From positions 7,404-71,403 of the forward strand of contig DASQSE010000024.1 of assembly GCA_035642535.1 (NCBI GenBank): a stretch of 64,000 nt of DNA, written 5' to 3'. The DNA comes from Jatrophihabitans sp035642535. GTDB lineage: Bacteria; Actinomycetota; Actinomycetes; Mycobacteriales; Jatrophihabitantaceae. The translations under genes and the position numbers were made by a program. The notes under the pieces were generated by a model that ran no database searches, was not told where the DNA came from, and saw nothing but the letters and a program-made list of their open reading frames with translations. Shown here in pieces: positions 8,799 to 19,004 of the stretch; position 1 is the first letter of the stretch; the number at the start of each line of letters is the position of its first letter.

Positions 8799-9602
8799 AT
8801 GACCACGCCCCGAACGGCCGGTGAACGGTGGCCCGATCCGCCACCGCACCCATCCGGGGCGCGCCCGCCGGAAATCCCCGCCGAATTGGTGCCCCGGCAC
8901 GTCGCGATCGTGATGGACGGGAACGGGCGCTGGGCGCACGCCCGAGGGCTGCCGCGGATCGAGGGGCACCGCGCCGGCGAGGCCAGCCTGATGGACGTGC
9001 TGCACGGCGCGATCGAGCTCGGCATCTCCACGATCTCCGCGTACGCGTTCTCGACGGAGAACTGGCGCCGTTCGGCCGAGGAAGTCCGCTTCCTCATGGG
9101 TTTCAACAAGGACGTCATCCGCCGCCGCCGCGACGAGCTGGCCGCGATCGGCGTGCGCATCCGCTGGGCGGGTCGCAAGCCGCGGCTGTGGCGCAGCGTG
9201 ATCAGTCAGCTCGAGGACGCCGAGGAGTACACGCGCGGCAACGACCGGCTCACCTTGCAGTTCTGCGTCAACTACGGCGGACGCGCCGAGCTCGTCGAGG
9301 CCACCCGGGCGATCGCCCGCGAGGTCGCGGCCGGGCGACTCAACCCGGCTAAGATCGATGAGCGGACCGTCGAGGCCCACTTGGACGAGCCGGGGCTGCC
9401 GGAGGTCGACCTGTTCATCCGCACCTCCGGCGAGCAGCGGATGTCGAACTTCTTGATCTGGCAGGCGGCCTACGCGGAACTTGCGTTCGTCGACACGCCG
9501 TGGCCGGATTTCGACCGTCGCCATCTCTGGCAGGCCTGCCTGGAGTACGCGAAGCGGGATCGGCGGTTCGGAAAAGCCGGGCCGGTGGACGTCCCGTCAT
9601 GA
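8799..9602 (+). CDS. uppS: Isoprenyl diphosphate synthase (cis-prenyltransferase, UppS)
   Basis: This enzyme condenses isopentenyl diphosphate onto an allylic primer to make the long Z-polyprenyl diphosphate that becomes the lipid carrier for peptidoglycan and arabinogalactan. The 267-residue chain has the catalytic motif VIVMDGNGRWA-like region (here IVMDGNGRWA) near residue 38, SAYAFSTENWRRS near residue 85 and the RTSGEQRMSNFLIWQ diphosphate-binding segment near residue 210. Length is typical. It overlaps the next gene by ATGA. The product length (C50 versus C55) cannot be read from sequence. Its neighbour is a PAP2-type lipid phosphatase, a functional fit. Confidence 0.96.
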   Translation: MTTPRTAGERWPDPPPHPSGARPPEIPAELVPRHVAIVMDGNGRWAHARGLPRIEGHRAGEASLMDVLHGAIELGISTISAYAFSTENWRRSAEEVRFLMGFNKDVIRRRRDELAAIGVRIRWAGRKPRLWRSVISQLEDAEEYTRGNDRLTLQFCVNYGGRAELVEATRAIAREVAAGRLNPAKIDERTVEAHLDEPGLPEVDLFIRTSGEQRMSNFLIWQAAYAELAFVDTPWPDFDRRHLWQACLEYAKRDRRFGKAGPVDVPS

Positions 9603-10771
9603 CCGACGCTGCCCGGGACGCGCCCCGCGCGTGGCGCGAGCGCACCGACTGGGTGCCGCTCGACCGGCCGCTCGGGCAGCTCCTGCGCGGCGTGCGCTGG
9701 GCCGCGTTGCTCGTCTACTTCGTCGTCCTGGTCGTCAACTGGCACGCGCACGGCGTGCCCTTCGACCGCACCGGCCTGCTGCTGTGGATCGGCATCGGCT
9801 TGGGTTGTGCCTGCATCGGGCGGCACCCGATGTGGTTGCTGTGGGTCGTCGCAGACTTCCTGCCGCTGGCAGCGGTCCTGATCGCGTACGACCGGCTGCG
9901 CGGTTGGTCGTACACGGTCGGGATGCCCACCTGGTGGCACCCGCAGATCAACGTCGACCGATGGCTGTTCCTGGGCCACGAGCCGACGGTGGTGCTGCAG
10001 GAGTACCTGAAGCATCAGCACGCCCAGTGGTGGGACATTGCCGTCTGCATCTGCTACTTCTCGTTCTTCTTCCTGCCTTACCTGGTCGCGGCGATCATGT
10101 GGCTGCGCAGCCGCGCAGACTTCTACCGCTGGTCGCTGCGCTTCGTCGCCCTGTCGTTCGTGGGCTTCGGGCTCTTCCTGCTGATCCCGTCGGCGCCCCC
10201 GTGGGCGGCAGCTCGGTGCACCGCAGCAGAGGTCGCCGACCACCCGAACAACCCGGTCTGCATGTACATCGACCGGAAGGTTCCCGGCAACGTGCTCGGG
10301 AACTTCCACGGCCACGTGTCGGGTGCAGATCAATGGGTCCAGTTGATCACGACCCGCGCGTTCAGCAAGCTGCACCTCGGCGTCGCCGACAAACTGGTCG
10401 AGCACGGGCGCGGCTGGGGGGATGCGGTTGCGGCCGTCCCGTCCCTGCATGTCGGCGGCACCGTGCTGTTCGTGCTGTTCATGTGGAACCGGCTCAACAA
10501 GTGGTGGCGGCCGCTGCTCGTCGCGTACCCGATCCTGATGCAGTTCAGCCTGACCTACGGCGCCGACCACTACGTCGCGGACGGGATCGCGGGCGCGCTG
10601 TGCGCCTGGCTGATCCACGTGCTGGCCAACCGGATCGAGCGCCGGCAAAGGGCACGCCCGGCGCCGGATACCCTTGAAAGCCCATCGGAATCGACGCTGG
10701 AGAACGAGTGCCATCCGACCGCCATGCCACCTCACGCGCTGCCGCGCGGAATGACGCAGTCGTCAACCTGA
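9599..10771 (+). CDS. PAP2-superfamily membrane phosphatase
   Basis: A 390-residue polytopic protein. Several hydrophobic segments occupy residues 30-210, and the PAP2 active site is visible near the C-terminus: AAVPSLHVGG (PSLH) and, about 45 residues on, GADHYVADGIAG, which supplies the catalytic His and Asp. This layout resembles actinobacterial PAP2 proteins related to inositol phosphorylceramide/mannose-type transferases. It starts inside the uppS stop (ATGA), so the two are translationally coupled, and dephosphorylation of a polyprenyl or phospholipid intermediate is plausible. Its last 64 nt overlap the glyS start in another frame, giving a Ser/Pro-rich non-conserved tail. Confidence 0.85.
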   Translation: MTDAARDAPRAWRERTDWVPLDRPLGQLLRGVRWAALLVYFVVLVVNWHAHGVPFDRTGLLLWIGIGLGCACIGRHPMWLLWVVADFLPLAAVLIAYDRLRGWSYTVGMPTWWHPQINVDRWLFLGHEPTVVLQEYLKHQHAQWWDIAVCICYFSFFFLPYLVAAIMWLRSRADFYRWSLRFVALSFVGFGLFLLIPSAPPWAAARCTAAEVADHPNNPVCMYIDRKVPGNVLGNFHGHVSGADQWVQLITTRAFSKLHLGVADKLVEHGRGWGDAVAAVPSLHVGGTVLFVLFMWNRLNKWWRPLLVAYPILMQFSLTYGADHYVADGIAGALCAWLIHVLANRIERRQRARPAPDTLESPSESTLENECHPTAMPPHALPRGMTQSST

Positions 10772-12114
10772 GCAAGCGGCGCGGGTTCGTCTTCCAATCC
10801 AGCGAGATCTACGGCGGCAGCCGCTCGGCATGGGATTACGGCCCACTGGGCGTCGAGCTCAAGGAGAACGTGCGGCGCCAGTGGTGGAAGGCGATGGTCA
10901 CCAGCCGCGACGACATCGTCGGCATCGACTCGGCGGTGATCCTCGCGCCGCAGGTGTGGGAGGCGTCCGGCCACGTCGGCACGTTCCACGACCCGCTGAC
11001 CGAGTGCATGCACTGCCACAACCGGTTCCGCGCCGACCACCTCGAGGAGGAGTTCGAGGCGCGCAAGGGCCGCAAGCCGGAAGGGCTGGCGGAGGTGCCC
11101 TGCCCGAACTGCGGCACGCGCGGCCAGTGGACCGAACCGAAGCAGTTCAGCGGGATGCTGCGCACCTATCTCGGCCCGGTGGAGGACGATTCGGCGCTGC
11201 ACTACCTGCGGCCGGAGACCGCGCAGGGCATCTTCGTCAACTTCCTCAACGTCCTGAACACCGCGCGGCGTAAGCCCCCGTTCGGCATCGCGCAGACGGG
11301 CAAGAGCTTCCGCAACGAGATCACGCCCGGCAACTTCATCTTCCGCACCCGCGAGTTCGAGCAGATGGAGATGGAGTACTTCGTCCCGCCCGGCGACGAC
11401 GAGACGTGGTTCGACTACTGGATCGAGCAGCGCTGGAACTGGTACACCGACCTGGGCATCGACCCGGAGAACCTGCGCTACTTCGAGCACCCGAAGGAGA
11501 AGCTCTCGCACTACTCGAAGCGCACCATCGACATCGAGTATCGCTTCCGATTCGGCGGCAGCGAGTTCGCCGAGCTCGAAGGCGTCGCCAACCGCACCGA
11601 CTTCGACCTGACGACGCACAAGGAGCACTCGGGCGTCGACCTTTCCTATTTCGACGCCGAGACCGGGACCCGCTACGTCCCGTATGTCATCGAGCCGGCC
11701 GCCGGCCTGACTCGCGCGGTGCTCGCGTTCCTGCTCGACGCGTACAGCGAGGACGAAGCGCCGGACGCCGAAGGCAAGCTGCAGAAGCGCACCCTGCTGC
11801 GCCTGGACAAGCGGCTCGCGCCGGTCAAGGCCGCGGTGCTGCCGCTGTCCCGCAACCCGGAGCTCTCGCCGAAGGCCCGCGATCTCGCCGCCGCGCTGCG
11901 CAAGAACTGGAACGTCGACTTCGACGACGCGCAGGCGATCGGGCGCCGGTATCGACGTCAGGACGAGATCGGCACGCCGTTCTGCGTGACCGTCGATTTC
12001 GACACGTTGGACGACAACGCGGTGACGATCCGCGAGCGCGACACGATGAAGCAGGAGCGCATCGCGATCGACCAGGTCGAGCGCTACTTGGGAGCGCAAC
12101 TGCCCGGCTGCTGA
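10708..12114 (+). CDS. glyS: Glycine-tRNA ligase (single-subunit class II)
   Basis: Charges tRNA-Gly with glycine. The 468-residue protein is the alpha2-type enzyme of Actinobacteria: VNLSKRRGFVFQSSEIYGG at the start, a zinc-type insertion with CMHC and CPNCG (near residues 95-135), class II motif 2 around GKSFRNEITPGNFIFRTREF and motif 3 around EPAAGLTRAVLAFL. The anticodon-binding domain is at the C-terminus (LDKRLAPVKAAVLPL onward). GTG 10708 has GGAGA upstream and is the only start giving the full N-terminus, so the gene overlaps the PAP2 frame by 64 nt. vapBC and dusB follow closely. Confidence 0.97.
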   Translation: MPSDRHATSRAAARNDAVVNLSKRRGFVFQSSEIYGGSRSAWDYGPLGVELKENVRRQWWKAMVTSRDDIVGIDSAVILAPQVWEASGHVGTFHDPLTECMHCHNRFRADHLEEEFEARKGRKPEGLAEVPCPNCGTRGQWTEPKQFSGMLRTYLGPVEDDSALHYLRPETAQGIFVNFLNVLNTARRKPPFGIAQTGKSFRNEITPGNFIFRTREFEQMEMEYFVPPGDDETWFDYWIEQRWNWYTDLGIDPENLRYFEHPKEKLSHYSKRTIDIEYRFRFGGSEFAELEGVANRTDFDLTTHKEHSGVDLSYFDAETGTRYVPYVIEPAAGLTRAVLAFLLDAYSEDEAPDAEGKLQKRTLLRLDKRLAPVKAAVLPLSRNPELSPKARDLAAALRKNWNVDFDDAQAIGRRYRRQDEIGTPFCVTVDFDTLDDNAVTIRERDTMKQERIAIDQVERYLGAQLPGC

Positions 12115-12132
12115 GGTGTATCGTTGGTGTAT
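12115..12132 (+). promoter_or_regulatory. Direct repeat GGTGTAT with embedded -10 at vapB start
   Basis: GGTGTAT occurs twice, 11 nt apart (12115-12121 and 12126-12132), spanning the glyS-vapB junction and the vapB ATG. TATCGT at 12119-12124 lies 6 nt before the ATG at 12131, a leaderless -10 arrangement. Type II antitoxins usually bind repeats over their own promoter, so this is a candidate autoregulatory operator. Confidence 0.45.
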
Positions 12133-12376
12133 GACCCGCACCAACATCGACATCGACGACGAGCTGATTGCGGAAGTCATGCGTGATTACGGTCTGCGCA
12201 CCAAGCGGGAAGCCGTCGACTTTGCGTTACGCCGAATCCGCCGACGGAAGCCGCTGAGCGTCCATGAGGCACTCGCCATGCGTGGGACCAACTTCATGGA
12301 CCCGGATCTTGACATCGACGCGATCAAAGCAACACGGACGTTTGACGAGCCGGAGCATGCAGAGCAATCCGCGTGA
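12131..12376 (+). CDS. vapB: VapB-type antitoxin
   Basis: An 81-residue protein whose first 40 residues (MTRTNIDIDDELIAEVMRDY followed by GLRTKREAVDFALRRI) are the ribbon-helix-helix DNA-binding domain of VapB antitoxins. The acidic C-terminal tail (DPDLDIDAIKATRTF) is where such proteins wrap the toxin. It would neutralise VapC and repress its own promoter. The ATG at 12131 is supported by TATCGT 6 nt upstream. The gene sits 16 nt after the glyS stop and overlaps vapC by 4 nt. Confidence 0.88.
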   Translation: MTRTNIDIDDELIAEVMRDYGLRTKREAVDFALRRIRRRKPLSVHEALAMRGTNFMDPDLDIDAIKATRTFDEPEHAEQSA

Positions 12377-12765
12377 TCGCTGATACCTCGGTGTGGCTCG
12401 ATTACTCGGCCGACCGGCCGACGTGGCAAGCCGACCGGCTCGCCACTGCCATTCGAGAGCGCAGGGCGATGATCGTCGATCCGGTGCGCCTCGAGGTGCT
12501 GGCCGGACTAAGCCCGGCGGCGTCGCCGAGTCGCGTCAACGCGATGTTCGACGTTTGCGAGGACGTGCTGCAGTTGCACCGCGTTGATGCCGATGACGCG
12601 GCGGAGATCTATCGGGTGTGTCGCACCTTCGGCAACACCGTGCGCTCGTTGAATGACTGCCTCATTGCGGCTATCGCGATCCGCAACGACGTGCCCGTGC
12701 TCCATCGAGATCGCGACTACGCCGCGATGGCGCGGCATTTCCCGCTGCGGGTAGAGACCGAATGA
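12373..12765 (+). CDS. vapC: VapC-type PIN-domain ribonuclease toxin
   Basis: A 130-residue PIN-domain endoribonuclease of type II toxin-antitoxin systems; relatives cleave tRNA or rRNA using Mg2+. The acidic catalytic set is visible: Asp4 (MIADTS), Glu41 (VRLEVL), Asp95 (NDCLIA) and Asp113/Asp115 (HRDRDY). Length fits the family and nothing suggests decay. It begins with GTG overlapping the vapB stop by 4 nt and ends overlapping the dusB start (ATGA), so the pair is locked into a glyS-vapB-vapC-dusB transcription unit. Confidence 0.88.
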   Translation: MIADTSVWLDYSADRPTWQADRLATAIRERRAMIVDPVRLEVLAGLSPAASPSRVNAMFDVCEDVLQLHRVDADDAAEIYRVCRTFGNTVRSLNDCLIAAIAIRNDVPVLHRDRDYAAMARHFPLRVETE

Positions 12766-13895
12766 CCACCGCGCTTGCCGCCCCGCTGCGGCTATCCGAG
12801 TCGATCACGGTCGACCCGCCTGTCGTGCTCGCGCCGATGGCCGGGATCACCAACACCGCGTTCCGGCGGCTCTGCAAGGACTACGGCGGCGGGTTGTACG
12901 TCAGCGAGATGATCACCTCCCGCGCGCTCGTGGAACGCAACGCCAAGACGATGCGGCTCATCCATTTCGCGCCCGACGAGACGCCGCGCTCGATCCAGCT
13001 GTACGGCGTCGACCCGGCCGTCGTCGGACAGGCCGCCCGGATGATCGTCGACGACGATCTCGCCGACCACATCGACCTCAACTTCGGCTGCCCCGTCCCG
13101 AAGGTCACGCGCAAGGGCGGGGGAGCGGCGCTGCCGTGGCGCATCGAACTGTTCGACGACATCGTCCGCGCCGCGGTGCGCGAGGCCCGCGGGCTGCCCG
13201 TGACCGTCAAGATGCGGCTCGGCATCGACGACGATCACCTCACCTATCGTGAGGCGGCGCTGCGGGCGGAGGACGCCGGCGTCAGGTGGGTCGCCCTGCA
13301 CGCCCGGACCGCGGCCGACTTCTACAGCGGCACCGCGCGCTGGGCAGCGATCGCCGAACTGGCCGAGCTGCTCGACGTTCCGGTGCTCGGCAACGGCGAC
13401 ATCTGGGAGGCCGACGACGCGCTGCGCATGATGCGCGAGACGGGCTGCGCCGGCGTCGTCGTGGGACGTGGCTGCCTGGGCCGGCCATGGCTGTTCGCCG
13501 ATCTGGAGGCCGCCTGTTGCGCGCGCCCGGAACGGATCCGTCCCGGTCTCGGCGAGGTCGGCCAGGCGATGCGCCGGCATGCGGAAATGCTCGCCGAGTG
13601 GCTGGGCGAGGAGCGCGGCGTGGTCGACTTCCGCAAACACGTCGCCTGGTACCTCAAGGGCTTCGCGGTCGGCGGCGGGCTGCGTCGCGCCATGGCGTGT
13701 GCATCCTCGCTGGCCGAGCTGGACGACCTGCTCGCAACCCTCGACGTCGACCAGCCGTTCCCGGTCGAGATTCTCGGGCAGCCCCGCGGACGCACGTCCG
13801 GCATGCGTGCCGTCGCGCTCCCCGAAGGTTGGCTGGGCAGCCGCCAATCACGCTCCGTGCCGGCCGGTGCCGAGCTCGGCGACAGCGGCGGCTGA
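12762..13895 (+). CDS. dusB: tRNA-dihydrouridine synthase (DusB type)
   Basis: An FMN enzyme that reduces uridines in the D-loop of tRNAs with NADPH. The 377-residue chain has the N-terminal APMAGITNTAFRRLC motif near residue 27, the catalytic-Cys segment LNFGCPVPKVTRKGGG near residue 108, HARTAADFYSG near residue 185 and the FMN-phosphate loops GNGDIW and VVVGRGCLGRPW. The C-terminal helical domain is complete. The start overlaps the vapC stop by ATGA. A strong hairpin follows the stop. Confidence 0.94.
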   Translation: MTTALAAPLRLSESITVDPPVVLAPMAGITNTAFRRLCKDYGGGLYVSEMITSRALVERNAKTMRLIHFAPDETPRSIQLYGVDPAVVGQAARMIVDDDLADHIDLNFGCPVPKVTRKGGGAALPWRIELFDDIVRAAVREARGLPVTVKMRLGIDDDHLTYREAALRAEDAGVRWVALHARTAADFYSGTARWAAIAELAELLDVPVLGNGDIWEADDALRMMRETGCAGVVVGRGCLGRPWLFADLEAACCARPERIRPGLGEVGQAMRRHAEMLAEWLGEERGVVDFRKHVAWYLKGFAVGGGLRRAMACASSLAELDDLLATLDVDQPFPVEILGQPRGRTSGMRAVALPEGWLGSRQSRSVPAGAELGDSGG

Positions 13896-13916
13896 GACAT
13901 TCCGCCTCATCCGTCG

Positions 13917-13976
13917 TCTTCCCCTCCGGTGTGGGCAGGATCGGGGGGCGGATTGTGCCCACACCAGCGGGGAAGA
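13917..13976. terminator. Long two-part hairpin between convergent genes
   Basis: TCTTCCCC (13917-13924) pairs perfectly with GGGGAAGA (13969-13976), and inside it GGTGTGGGCA (13928-13937) pairs with TGCCCACACC (13956-13965). A 3-nt internal mismatch separates the 8-bp and 10-bp helices, and the loop is 18 nt. It lies between the dusB stop and the convergent small gene, so it is probably a bidirectional terminator lacking a U-tract, as is common in high-GC genomes. Confidence 0.65.
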
Positions 13977-13989
13977 GCACGCACGGCCG

Positions 13990-14196
13990 CTACTCCGGCT
14001 GCGCGTCGTCCAAGTCTTCGAGCTCGCCTGACTCCGCGTCGATGTGCGGACCGGGGATCTCGCTCGTGCCGTCGACAACCGTGCCCGTATAGAGCCCGTC
14101 GTCCGGATCGAAATCCATCTGCGACTGATCCGCGAACGTGTGGTCAGGATCGTCGCGGTCCAGCCTTGGCTTGGCTACTGGCTTCTCAGTACCCAT
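13990..14196 (-). CDS. Small acidic protein of unknown function
   Basis: A 68-residue, strongly acidic and probably disordered protein (starts MGTEKPVAKPRLDRDDPDH; ends in a run rich in Glu and Asp). GGGGGGAAGG sits about 10 nt before the ATG, a good ribosome-binding site. It has no Cys and no membrane segment. The 45-bp gap to the hemerythrin stop upstream suggests shared transcription with it. No family recognised. Confidence 0.55.
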   Translation of the reverse strand: MGTEKPVAKPRLDRDDPDHTFADQSQMDFDPDDGLYTGTVVDGTSEIPGPHIDAESGELEDLDDAQPE

Positions 14197-14241
14197 ACCA
14201 ATGACCTTCCCCCCGGATGCAGGTCGCCTATCCGGCCGGCG

Positions 14242-14742
14242 TCAGCGCAGTACGGCGTCGACAGCCTTCTTGAGGGCGCTGGGCTGGACGGGCGAATGCG
14301 GTGCACGCTCCCGTGCCGCGAGCATCTGCTGACCGATGCTGGCCAGTGCGGCACGGCCGAGGCCGGCGCGCACCTTCGGAAACCACTCACCTTCCTCTTC
14401 GTCGATGTGATGGCCGACGTTCTCGATCAGCACCGTCGCCTTCGCGTCGAAGCGCTCGTTCTCGGGCTTCATCACGGACAGTTCCATGCACAGCACGTCG
14501 GCGACGTGGTGCTCCTCGTACGACTCGAGGATGTCGTCTTCCACGCCGGGCAGCAGCTTGCGGACTTCCGGGTACATCACCTCGTTCTCGACGAAGGTAT
14601 GCACCGTCAACAACTCGATGATCTTCGTAACGAGATCGCCCTTGCGCTTGGTCGCGTCTTCTCCGGCGGCTTGGAACTCGCGGAACAGCCGCTTTATCTC
14701 CTTGTGATCGGCCTTCAACAGCGTGATTGCGTCAGTGGACAT
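14242..14742 (-). CDS. Hemerythrin HHE-domain protein
   Basis: A 166-residue four-helix protein of the hemerythrin/HHE cation-binding family. Candidate di-iron ligands are His in LKADHKEIKRLF (near residue 10), His and Glu in TVHTFVENEVMYP (near 52), His in YEEHHVADV (near 85) and His/Glu in VGHHIDEEEGEWFP (near 118). Relatives act in O2, NO or redox stress handling. GAGGAGG lies 5 nt before the ATG at 14742. Upstream are two GGGTAT boxes. It is divergent from ppdK. Confidence 0.9.
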   Translation of the reverse strand: MSTDAITLLKADHKEIKRLFREFQAAGEDATKRKGDLVTKIIELLTVHTFVENEVMYPEVRKLLPGVEDDILESYEEHHVADVLCMELSVMKPENERFDAKATVLIENVGHHIDEEEGEWFPKVRAGLGRAALASIGQQMLAARERAPHSPVQPSALKKAVDAVLR

Positions 14743-14768
14743 GGGGCCCTCCTCGGGGGACGTCACGG

Positions 14769-14812
14769 ATACCCGGGTCATACCCGGCCCGGCGAGTGAC
14801 CTATTGCATAGG
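14769..14812 (-). promoter_or_regulatory. Tandem GGGTAT boxes and CCTAT-N3-ATAGG palindrome
   Basis: On the minus strand GGGTAT appears at 14785-14780 and again at 14774-14769, upstream of the hemerythrin gene. GGGTAT is the -10 consensus of the SigB/SigF stress sigma factors in actinobacteria, but no clear GTTT -35 is visible. An inverted repeat CCTAT-TGC-ATAGG lies at 14800-14812 in the same divergent region and could bind a regulator. Confidence 0.3.
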
Positions 14813-14847
14813 ACCTTTCGATCTGACGGCGGAACGGCATGCGGGCC

Positions 14848-14853
14848 TAGGCT
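14848..14853 (+). promoter_or_regulatory. Candidate -10 box TAGGCT of ppdK
   Basis: TAGGCT lies 35 nt before the ppdK ATG, leaving room for a short leader that includes the GGGAGG ribosome-binding site. No good -35 is seen. Confidence 0.3.
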
Positions 14854-14888
14854 CAGGAAGGCAGTGTCAAGACGGACGGGAGGCCCCA

Positions 14889-17573
<2,685 letters not shown>

Positions 17574-17579
17574 CGGCGG

Positions 17580-18431
17580 TCAGTCGCGCATCAACGCGGT
17601 GTAGACGGCGGCGAGGTCGTCCTCGCCGTGGCCGTTCGCGCTCGCCGCGTCGAAGTATCGGATGACGCCCTGTAGCAACTCCTCGCGGACGCCCGCGGTG
17701 CCGGCAGCTGCGGCGATCAGCGCGAGGTCCTTGCGCCCGCCGTCCAGCCCGAACGCGGTCGTGAAGTCACCGGCGAGCATCATCTTGCCCTTGAGCTGCG
17801 CGTACTGGCTGTCCGCCGGCCCGCCGCCGATCGCGTCGAGGAACTTCGCCGGGTCGACGTCCATCGCTGCCGCAAGCGCGAGCGATTGCGCGGTCGCCGC
17901 GGTGATCGACAGCACCCAGGCGTTGCAGGCGAGCTTGAGCGCACTCGCGTCGCCGACCCGATCGCCGGCGACCACCGAGCGGGTGCCGATCGCCTCCAGC
18001 ACCGGCTTGGCGCGATCGATCAGCGTCGACTCGCCGGACACGAGCGGGACGAGGTTGCCCTGCTCCGCGGGCTGCTTGGTACCGAGCATCGGCGCGTCGA
18101 GCAGCGCGGCGTCGCCTGCCTGCTCCGCGATTTGCCGGATGCCCTGCACGCCGACGGTCGACGCCTGTAGCCACACCGCGTCCGGGCCGAGCGCCGCCAC
18201 GACTTCGTCGGTGACGGCGAGCACGGCATCGACGTCGAACAGCATCGTGATGACGGCGTCCGCGTCCGAGACGGCCGCGCCGACCGAATCAGCGATCTCG
18301 ATGCCGGCGTCGGCGAGCGGTTCGGCCTTCGCTCGCGTCCGGTTCCAGGCGGTCACGTCGAGGCCGGCCCGCTGCATCGAGCGGGCCATGCCGACGCCCA
18401 TGATTCCCGTTCCGAGGACGGTTGTCCGCAT
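17580..18431 (-). CDS. NAD(P)-dependent beta-hydroxyacid dehydrogenase (3-hydroxyisobutyrate dehydrogenase-like)
   Basis: A 283-residue oxidoreductase with an N-terminal Rossmann motif MRTTVLGTGIMGVGMARSM and the substrate-binding segment DAPMLGTKQPAEQG in place of the family DAPVSGG. The catalytic Lys is in the GDASALKLACNAW motif near residue 165. The C-terminal helical domain is complete. The ATG at 18431 has AAGGAA about 9 nt upstream; the frame stays open far upstream but only by antisense chance across the YbjN and dgt genes. It could be a succinic-semialdehyde/glyoxylate reductase or an imine reductase relative; the substrate is not certain. Confidence 0.88.
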   Translation of the reverse strand: MRTTVLGTGIMGVGMARSMQRAGLDVTAWNRTRAKAEPLADAGIEIADSVGAAVSDADAVITMLFDVDAVLAVTDEVVAALGPDAVWLQASTVGVQGIRQIAEQAGDAALLDAPMLGTKQPAEQGNLVPLVSGESTLIDRAKPVLEAIGTRSVVAGDRVGDASALKLACNAWVLSITAATAQSLALAAAMDVDPAKFLDAIGGGPADSQYAQLKGKMMLAGDFTTAFGLDGGRKDLALIAAAAGTAGVREELLQGVIRYFDAASANGHGEDDLAAVYTALMRD

Positions 18432-18506
18432 TGCGCTTGGTTTCCTTCCGATCGGTCCCCACTGGCACTTACCGCGTGCGGCGGCACCGATAACCGGCCC
18501 ACTCGG

Positions 18507-18512
18507 TACCGT
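18507..18512 (+). promoter_or_regulatory. -10 box TACCGT, leaderless start of YbjN-like gene
   Basis: TACCGT, 6-nt spacer CGGAGT, GTG at 18519. Leaderless spacing. Confidence 0.5.
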
Positions 18513-18518
18513 CGGAGT

Positions 18519-18998
18519 GTGTTCCGCCGTAGACCCCGCTCCGATGCCAAGCAGACCCTCAGCTCGCGGCGGGCAGAGCCGGGCGGAACGACTTTCGTCA
18601 CGCCGACGATCCCGCTCGTGCAGCAACTGCTCGACGAATTCGGGCTCCGGCACAGCATCGACGACGACGGCGACCTCACGGTCCAGTGGGAGAAGTGCCG
18701 CATCTACTTCTTCTTCTACGGCGAGCGTCAGGAAGTGCTGCAGGCGCGGATGTACCTGAACCGGCGCTTCGACGTCGAGATGCGCGCGACGCTGGCCATG
18801 CTGCTCGACGAGTGGAATCGCACGAAGCTGTTCCCGAAGGCGTTCACGATCTTGCCGGACGACGGTATGGTCGGGATCTGCGCCGAGCAGTGCCACGACT
18901 TCGAGGCCGGCGCGACGCGGGCGCAGCTGAAGTATGCGGTCGGGGTCTGGATCGACACCCTGCTGCGCTTCTCCGACTGGCTCGACGACCAACTGTAG
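18519..18998 (+). CDS. YbjN-domain protein
   Basis: A 159-residue soluble protein of the YbjN family (type III secretion chaperone-like fold). After a basic N-terminal stretch, the domain runs from PTIPLVQQLLDEFGLRHSID through YLNRRFDVEMRATLAMLLDEWN to the C-terminal LRFSDWLDDQL. The family is linked to stress and motility regulation in enterobacteria, but its actinobacterial role is unknown. It starts with GTG after TACCGT and is followed 6 nt later by dgt. Confidence 0.8.
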   Translation: MFRRRPRSDAKQTLSSRRAEPGGTTFVTPTIPLVQQLLDEFGLRHSIDDDGDLTVQWEKCRIYFFFYGERQEVLQARMYLNRRFDVEMRATLAMLLDEWNRTKLFPKAFTILPDDGMVGICAEQCHDFEAGATRAQLKYAVGVWIDTLLRFSDWLDDQL

Positions 18999-19004
18999 GA
19001 ATCG

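Noticed and set aside
14727..14888. Upstream in-frame start for ppdK
   Set aside because: It would overlap the divergent hemerythrin start region, and homology plus the ribosome-binding site support ATG 14889.
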